From assembly GCF_007829815.1 (NCBI RefSeq), contig NZ_VIWT01000009.1, positions 124,001 to 188,000 of the forward strand: a stretch of 64,000 nucleotides of DNA, read 5' to 3'. This DNA comes from Kitasatospora viridis (lineage in GTDB: Bacteria; Actinomycetota; Actinomycetes; Streptomycetales; Streptomycetaceae). The number at the start of each line of letters is the position of its first letter. Position 1 is the stretch's first letter. The notes under the pieces were generated by a model. That model saw only the letters and a program-made list of their open reading frames with translations. It made no database searches and was not told the DNA's origin. Below, piece after piece: positions 53,101 to 62,100 of this stretch. The translations under genes and the position numbers were made by a program.

Positions 53101-56100
53101 TCGCCGAGTTGCCGCTGACGACCAGTGGGAAGCTCGACCGGCGCGCCCTGCCCGCTCCCGAGCCGCAGGAGCGCGAGCGGGAGTTCGTCGCGCCGCGCAG
53201 CGCCGAGGAGCGCACCCTGGCGGGGATCTGGGCCGAGGTGCTGGGCGTGGCGGCGGTCGGCGCCACGGACAACTTCTTCGAGCTGGGCGGCGACTCCATC
53301 CTCAGCATCCAGGCCGTCACCCGGGCCCGGGCGGCCGGGCTGCGGGTGGACTCGCAGGACGTCTTCCGGCACCAGACGGTCGCCGACCTGGCGGCTGCGG
53401 CGGTGGCCCGCGGGGCGGCAGGGGCGGCGGGGCCCGAGGTTTCCGCCGCGCCACGGGTCCGGGCGGACGGGCCCGCCCCGCTGACCCCGGTCCAGGAGTG
53501 GTTCCTGGCCACCCACGGGCCGCTCGGGCACTTCAGCATGTCGCTGCTGCTCGACCTGCCGCAGCCGCTGGACACGGCGGCGCTGGCGGCCGCACTGGAG
53601 GCGCTGGCCGCCTGCCACCCCGCGCTGCGCACCCGGTTCCGCCGCACGGGGGAGGGCTGGCGGCAGCAGCCAGGTTTCGCGGGTGCGCGAAACATCCCGC
53701 GAAACATCCTCAGCACCGGCCACACCGACCCCGAGGAGGCCGCCGCCACCGCCCGGGGCGCCCTCGACCCGCAGACCGGCACCCTCTTCCGGGCCGCCCT
53801 GCTGAACGACCGTCAGCTCTTCCTGACGGCGCACCACCTCGCTGTCGACAGCGTCTCCTGGCGGATCCTGCTCGCCGACCTGGCCCAGGCCTACCAGCAG
53901 GCCGCCGCCGGCCGGCCGATCGAACTCGCCCCCGAACCCGTCCCGTTCGCCGACTGGGCCGCCCACCTCGCCGACCGGGTCCGGGCCGGCGAACTGGACG
54001 AGGACCTGCCGCACTGGCTCGCCGAAGCCGCCGCGCCCCGCAGCCCGCTGCCCGTGGACCGCCCGGGCACCCCACTGGCCGGCTCGGTCCGCACCGTCCG
54101 CGCCCGTCTCGACCGCGCCACCACCGAGGCGCTGCTGCGCACCGTCCCCGCCGCCTACCGCACCCAGGTCAACGACGTGCTGCTCAGCGCGCTCGGCCGG
54201 GTGCTCGCCGACTGGGCCCGCGCCGAGCGGGTCACCGTGCTGCTGGAGGGCCACGGCCGCGAGGAGCTCGACCTCTCCCGCACCGTCGGCTGGTTCACCA
54301 GCCAGTACCCCGTCACCCTCACCCCGGCGCCGGACGGCTGGGCCGCCACCCTGAAGGCTGTCAAGGAGCAGCTGCGCGCCGTCCCCCGGCGCGGCCTCGG
54401 CTTCGAGGCGCTCGCCCGGCTCGGCTCGCCCGACCCCGCCGCCCGCACGCTCGCCGAACTGCCGCTGCCCCAGGTCAGCTTCACCTACCACGGCCAGTGG
54501 CAGGCCGCCCCCGGCGGCGCCTTCGCACCCGCCGGCGAGGTGCCAGGGCGGGAGAGCGCCGCCGACGAGCCGCTCGACCACCTGCTCGACGTGGTCGCCC
54601 TGGTCGCCGACGGCGAGCTCGAACTCACCTGGCACTACAGCGAATCGGTGCACGACGCGGCCACCGCGCAGGCCCTCGCCGACGGCATGGCCGGCGCGCT
54701 CGCCGCGATCGTCGAGCACTGCGCCGAGCCCGGCGCCGGCGGCCGCACCCCGTCCGACTTCCCGCTCGCCGGGCTGAACCAGGCCCAGCTGGACGCGCTG
54801 GTCGGCGACGGGCGCGGGGTCGAGGACGTGCTGCCGCTCACCCCGCTCCAGGAGGGCATGCTCTTCCACCGCCTGATCGGCGGGCCCGACGACGTCTACC
54901 TGGACCAGGCCGCCCTGCTGTTCGACGGGATCAGCGACCCGGACACCTTCGCGCTCGCCTGGCAGCGCGTCACCGACCGCACGCCCGCGCTGCGCACCCG
55001 GGTGGTCTGGGAGGGCGTCCCGGCGCCCGTGCAGGTCGTCCAGCGGGCGGTCCGGCTGCCCGTCACCCAGTTGGACGGCCGGGACACCGAGCCCGACCTG
55101 GAGCGGCTGCGCGCCGCGGACCAGGCCCTCGGCATCGACCTGGCCGCCGCCCCGCTGATGCGCCTGACCCTGATCCGCCTGCCCGGCGCCCGGCTGCGAC
55201 TGCTCTGGACCTCGCACCACCTGATCCTGGACGGCTGGAGCCTGGCCCAGGTGCTCACCGAGGTCTGCGAGGAGTACACCGCGCTGGTGGCCGGCCGCCC
55301 GGCCCAGCCGGCGCTGCGCCGACCGTTCGGCGACTACGTGCGCTGGCTCGCCGAGCAGGACGCCGGCGCCGCCCGCGCGCACTGGCGCACAGTGCTGGCC
55401 GGCCTCGCGGAGCCGACCCCGCTGCCCTTCGACCGCCCGCCGCGCGAATCCCACCGCAGCCGCTCGGACGCCGTGCACCGTACCGGCCTGACCGAGCCGC
55501 TCACCGAGCGGCTGGCGCGCACCGCCCGGCAGTCCGGACTGACCGTCAGCACCCTGGTGCAGGGCGCCTGGGCGCTGCTGCTGGCCCGCTACGCCGACGA
55601 GCCCGAGGTGGTCTTCGGCAGCACCGTCTCCGGCCGCCCCGACGAACTGCCCGGCGTCGAGTCGATGGTCGGCATGTTCATCAACACCCTGCCCACCCGG
55701 GTCCGGGTCGACGGCCACCGGGCCGCCGCCGACTGGCTGCGCGACCTCCAGCAGGCCCAGGCCGAGGACCGCCGGTTCGCCACCGTCTCGCTCGCCGAAC
55801 TCGGCGGCGGTGGCGGTGGGGAGCACCCGCTCGGCGCCGGGCAACCGCTCTTCCACAGCATGGTCGCGTTCGAGAACTACCCCTTCGACGCCGAGCGCAC
55901 CGCCGCCGCGGGCGTGCGCCTGCTCGACGTCTCCTCCCGGGACGCCACCAGCTTCCCGCTGGTGCTGCGCGCCCACCAGGCCGACCGGCTCGGCCTCGAA
56001 CTCGCCTACGACCCGGCCCTGTTCGACGCCGCCACGATCCGCTCGCTCGGCGACCGGCTGCGCCTGCTGCTCACCGAGCTGGCCGAGGACCCGAACCGGC

Positions 56101-59100
56101 CGCTGCACCGGCTCGCCTGGACCACCCCCGAGGAGCGGCAGCGGATCCTGGCCGAGGGGAGCGGCCGCGCGCACGGCCGCCCCGAGCCGACCCTGGCCGA
56201 GCTCTTCGAGGCGCAGGCGGCCCGCACCCCGGACGCGATCGCCGTCAGCCACCGCGAGGAGCGGCTCGACTACGCCGAACTCGACCGGCGCGCCGCCAGG
56301 TTGGCCCACCGGCTGGCCGAGCTGGGCGCCGGGCCCGAGCGGTTCGTCCTGCTCGCCCTGCCGCGCTCCGCCGACCAGGTGGTGGCGATCCTCGCCGTGC
56401 TCAAGACCGGCGCCGCCTACCTGCCGGTCGACCCGGCGCTGCCCGCCGAGCGGATCGCCCGGCTGCTCGCCGATGCGGCGCCGGTCGCCGTGGTCGCGGC
56501 CGGCCCGGTGGCGGCGGCCGTGCCGGTGCTGCGGCTGGACGAGCCGGGCGTGCGGGCCGACCTGGCGGCGCGTCAGCCCCTGGCGCCGGCCCGCCGGGCG
56601 CTGCCCGACACGCCCGCCTACGCGATCTACACCTCCGGCTCCACCGGCGTGCCCAAGGGCGTGGTGGTGCCGCACGCCAACGTGGTCCGGCTGTTCGAGC
56701 GGACCCGGGACTGGTTCGCGTTCTCCGGCGCGGACGTCTGGACCCTCTTCCACTCCTACGCCTTCGACTTCTCGGTCTGGGAGCTGTGGGGCCCGCTGCT
56801 GCACGGCGGCCGGCTCGTCGTGGTGCCCGAGGACACCGCACGCTCCCCGGAGGACTTCCTGCGGCTGCTGGTCGAGGAGCGGGTCACCGTGCTCAACCAG
56901 ACCCCCTCCGCGTTCTACCCGCTGATCCGCGCCGACGCCGAACACCCCGAGCTCGGCGACCGGTTGGCGCTGCGCACGGTGGTCTTCGGCGGCGAGGCGC
57001 TGGACACCGGCCAGCTGGCGCCGTGGTACGCGCGCCACCCGCAGGGCGCGCCGCGCCTGGTCAACATGTACGGCATCACCGAGACCACCGTGCACGTCAC
57101 CTACGCGCCGCTCGACTTGGCGGGCGACGGCCTCGGTACCGGCATACCCGACCTGCGGGTCTACCTGCTGGACCGGCACCTGGCGCCCGTGCCGCCCGGC
57201 GCGATCGGCGAACTGTACGTCGCCGGCGAGGGGTTGGCGCGCGGCTACCTGGCCCGCCCCGGCCTCACCGCCACCCGGTTCCTCGCCGACCCGTTCGGCG
57301 CGCCAGGCACCCGGATGTACCGCACCGGCGACCGGGCCCGCCGCCGGGCAGCGCAGGACGGGAGCAGCACCCTCGCCTACCTCGGCCGCGCCGACCAGCA
57401 GGTCAAGCTGCGCGGCTACCGGATCGAGCCCGGCGAGATCGAGGCCGCGCTGCGCAGCCACCCCGGCATCGCCGCGGCGGCGGTCGGGGTGCACCAGGAC
57501 GCGGGCGGCACACGGCGGTTGGTCGCACACGTGGTGCCCGTGGCGCCCGCGGGCACGGCCGGCGCGCCCTCGGCCGCCGAGCTGCGGGAACACCTCGGCG
57601 CGCTGCTGCCCGCGCACATGGTGCCCGCCGCCTACGTCCCGCTCGCCGCCCTCCCGTTGACCGTCAACGGCAAGCTGGACCGGCGCGCGCTCCCCGCACC
57701 GGGCGCCGACGGGCTGGCCACCGAGGCCGAGCGGACCACCCTGACCACCCCCGCCGAGCGGGCCGTCGCGGCCGCCTTCGCGGACGTGCTCGGACTGACC
57801 GGCGAACTCGGCGCGGGCGACGGGTTCTTCGCGCTCGGCGGCGACTCCATCCTGGCCGTGCGGGCCACCGCGCGGCTGCGCGAGGCCTTCGGCGCGGAGA
57901 TCTCCCCCCGGCTGCTCTTCACCCACCCCACGGTCGCCGCGCTCGCCGCCGAGCTGACCACCAGCCAACTCCCTGACACTGCTGGGAACATCCCGGCGCT
58001 CGACCCCGGCGCCGAGGTGCCGCTCTCGCCCGCCCAGCAGCGGCTCTGGTTCCTGGACCGCTTCGAACCCGGCAACGCCGAGTACAACACGCTCTCCGCG
58101 CTGCGCCTGCGCGGCCCGCTCGACCTCGGCGCCCTGCGCGTCGCCCTCGACGCCCTGGTGGCCCGCCACGAGAGCCTGCGCACCACCTTCGCCGAACGCG
58201 ACGGCCGCCCGCACCAGCTGGTCCACCCGCCCCGACCGGTGGACTGCCCGCTGACCGACGGCGACCTCGACGCGGCCCTGGAACAGGAGGCCGCCACCGG
58301 CTTCGACCTGGCCGCCGGCCCGCTGCTGCGGGCCCGGCTGGTCCGCACCGGCGCCGACGAGCACGTGCTGGTCCTGACGGTCCACCACATCGTCACCGAC
58401 GGCTGGTCGACCGCCGTGCTCGGTCGCGACCTCGGCGAGCTCTACGCCGCCGCGCACCACCAGCGCCCGGCCCGGCTGCCCGAACTGCCCGTGCGCTACG
58501 CCGACTACGCCGCCTGGCAGCGCCGCCGCGACGTCACGCGCCAGCTCGACCACTGGCGGCGGGAACTGGACGGCCTGGCGCCGCTGGAGCTGCCCACCGA
58601 CCGCCCCCGCCCGGCCGAGCGCACCCGCGACGGCGCGCTACTGGAGTTCACCCTGCCCGCCGCGCTCACCGAACGGCTGCGCGAGCGCGGCCGGGAGGCC
58701 GACGCGACGCTCTTCATGGTGCTGGTGACGGGCGTCCAGCTGCTGCTGGCCCGCTGGACCGGACAGCAGGACGTGGCCGTCGGCACCGTGACGGCGGGCC
58801 GGGACCGCTCCGAACTGACCGACCTGGTCGGCATGTTCGTCAACACCCTGGTGCTGCGCGGCCGGATGGGCCCGCGCACCCCGTTCCGCGAGCTGCTGGC
58901 CGGCACCCGGGCCGCCGTGCTGACGGCCTTCGAGCACCAGGAGGTGCCGTTCGAGCGGGTGGTGGACGCCGTCCAGCCCGAGCGCGACACCAGCCGCACC
59001 CCGCTGTTCGCCGTGATGGTCGCCCTGCACAACCTCGGCGGCGAGCTGCCCGAGCTGCCCGGCCTGACCGTAGCGGCCGTCACCCCGCCGGTGCGGCAGG

Positions 59101-62100
59101 CGAGTTTCGAGCTCGCCTTCGACTTCGTCGAACGCGACGGGGGAGTGACCGGGTACCTCCAGTACAACACCGGGCTCTTCGACCCGGCCACGGTGGAGCG
59201 ACTCGCGGACCGGCTGCGGATGCTCCTGGAGTCGGCCGCCGAGGACCCGGGCCGCACCGCCGCGGACCTGCGCCTGCTCACCGACGGCGAGCGGCAGCGG
59301 GTGCTGGCCGACTGGCAGGGGGCGGTGGAACCGGTCCCCGGCGGAGCGCTGCACACCCGCTTCGAGGAGCAGGCCCGACGCCTCCCGCACGCCACCGCGC
59401 TCGTCGCCCGCGACGCCACCCTCGACTTCGCCGCCCTGAACGCGCGCGCCAACCGCCTCGCCCACCACCTGATCGCGGCCGGTGTGGGCCCCGAGCAGCT
59501 GGTCGCGCTGCGCCTGCCGCGCACCAGCGACCTGCTGGTCGCCCTGCTCGCCGTGCTCAAGGCCGGTGGCACGGTCGTCACGATCGAGCCCGAACTGCCA
59601 GCTGAACGCGCCGAGTTCCTGCTCCGGGACAGCAACCCCCGGCTGGTCCTGACGCCCGAGGCGCTCGGCGGAGTGCCCTGGGCGGCGCTGCCCGCCCACG
59701 ACCCCACCGACGCCGACCGGACCGCGCCGCTGCGCCCCGAGCACACCGCCTACCTGGTGCACACCTCCGGCTCCACCGGCCGCCCCAAGGGCGTCGCGGT
59801 CGAGCACCGCCAACTCGCCGCGCTCTGCCACGACCACCAGCAGGGCCTGATCGCCCCGCACACCGCCGACGGCCGCCGGCTGAAGGCCGCGCTCAGCGCC
59901 TCGCCCTCCTTCGACACCTTCTGGATCGGCCCGCTGCTGCTCGCCGCCGGCCAGCAGCTGCACCTGATCGACGAGGAGGTCCGGCTCGACCCCGAGGCGT
60001 TCTGCGCCCAGGTCGCCGAGCAGCGGCTGGACTGGGTCAACGTCACCCCGTCCTTCCTGCGCGAGCTGCTCGCCGCCGGACTGCTGGCATCCGAGCGCCA
60101 CCGCCCGGCCGTGCTGCTCGTCGGTGGCGAGGCCCTCGGGCCCGACCTCTGGGCGCAGCTGGCCGCCGCCCGGACGCACGCCGGGGTGAGCGCCTACAAC
60201 ATGTACGGGCCCACCGAGTGCACCGTCGACGCGACCTACCTGCGGATCGCCGACCGGCCGCTGCCGGCCATCGGCCGACCCGGCCGCAACCAGCGCGCCT
60301 ACGTGCTCGACGCGGCGCTGCGGCCGGTGCCGCCGGGCGTGCCGGGCGAGCTGTACCTCGGCGGTGCGCAGGTCGCCCGCGGCTACGCCGGCCGGCCCGC
60401 CCTGACCGCCGAGCGGTTCGTGGCCGACCCGTTCGGCGCTCCCGGGGCCTGCCTGTACCGCACCGGCGACCTGGCCCGCTGGGGAGCCGACGGGCAGCTG
60501 GAGTTCCTCGGCCGCGCCGACCAGCAGCTGAAGGTCCGCGGCTTCCGGATCGAGCCCGGCGAGGTGGAGGCCGCCCTCCTCGACCAACCCGGCGTCACCG
60601 AAGCCGTAGTGACGACGAGTCAGCACGCCGGACGCGTGCTGCTGGTCGGCTACCTGGCGGGGGAGCGGACCCCGGACGACGAGGAGCTGCGCGCCCAGCT
60701 GCGCCGCACCCTGCCCGAGCACATGGTTCCGGCCGCCTTCGTCCGCCTCGCCCGGATCCCGCGCACCAGCAGCGGCAAGACCGACCGGCGCGCCCTGCCC
60801 GCCCCGGTGCTGGCAGCGGCGGCCGGACACGTCGAGCCGCGCGAGGGCGTCGAGCGCACGCTCGCCGGGATCTGGTCCGAGGTGCTGGGTGTGCGGCCGG
60901 TCGGCGCCCGGGACAACTTCTTCTCGCTCGGCGGCGACTCCATCCTGAGCATCCAGATCGTCTCCCGGGCGCGGCAGGCCGGACTCGCCCTCACCACCAA
61001 GGACGTCTTCCGCCACCAGACCATCGCCGAACTCGCCCCGCACGTCGGCACGCGCGCGGCCGCGCTCGCCGAACCGGCCCCGACCGAGGCCCCGCTGACG
61101 CCGATCCAGCGCTGGTACCTGGACGGCCTCCAGCCGGGCGACCCGATGCGGTTCAGCATGACCCAGCACCTGGAACTCGCCCCCGGCACCGACCTCGACG
61201 CCCTCGGCAGCTCGATCGACGCGCTGGTGCGCCGGCACGCCGCACTGCGCACCCGCTTCCACCGCGACGCCGCGGGCTGGCGCCAGCAGGTGCTGGACGC
61301 GCCGCCGCACACCGTCGTCAGCCGCCACCACGGCACCGCCTCGCTGGAGCAGGAGGTGGAAGCCGCCCAGGCCTCACTCGACCCGGTGGCCGGCCGGCTG
61401 ATCCGCGCCCTGCTCTTCGACCTCGGGCCCGACCAGAGTCCCCGACTCGTCCTCACCATCCACCACCTGGCCGTCGACGGCGTCTCCTGGCGGATCCTGC
61501 TCGCCGACCTGGAGAACGACCGGGACACGGCGCCCGAGACCACCAGCGCCTACACCAGCTGGGCCGCCCGCCTCGCCCGCCACACCCAGGACGGCGCCTT
61601 CGACGGCGAGTCGGCCCACTGGTCGCGCGCCGCCGGGGCCGCACTGCCCGCCGGCCGGCCCGGCGGTCCCGGTCGCAACACCCAGGGCGCCGCCGAGACC
61701 CTCACCGCCACCCTCGACACCGCGACGACCGCCGCCCTGCTGCGCCAGGTGCCGGACGTCTACCGCACCCAGGTCAACGACGTGCTGCTCAGCGCCCTCG
61801 GCCGCACCCTGGCCCACTGGTGCGCGGGGGAGACGGTGCTGATCGGCGTCGAGGGCCACGGCCGCGAGGACCTGTTCGAGGAACTGGATCTCTCGCGGAC
61901 GGTCGGCTGGTTCACCGCCGAGTACCCGGTCGCCCTGACGATCGGTCAGCAGGACGACTGGGTGCGCGACACACTGCGCTCCGTCAAGGAGCAGCTGCGC
62001 GCCGTACCCGGCCACGGCCTCGGCTTCGGCGCGCTGCGCCACCTGGCCGCCGACCCGGCACTGGCCGAACTCCCCAGCCCGCAGGTCGGGTTCAACTACC

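Noticed and set aside
51671..57976. A 2101-codon plus-strand frame inside NRPS2
   Set aside because: It is out of frame with the clear C-A-T-E domains and its translation is Arg/Pro/Ala-rich without motifs.
50004..58553. A 2849-codon open frame on the minus strand opposite NRPS2, and similar long frames opposite NRPS1 (33041-36781, 36806-41938, 41975-46186)
   Set aside because: Long antisense frames are expected in very GC-rich DNA because stops are rare. Their translations are low-complexity G/A/R/V/Q-rich and have no domain, while the plus strand encodes continuous NRPS domains.
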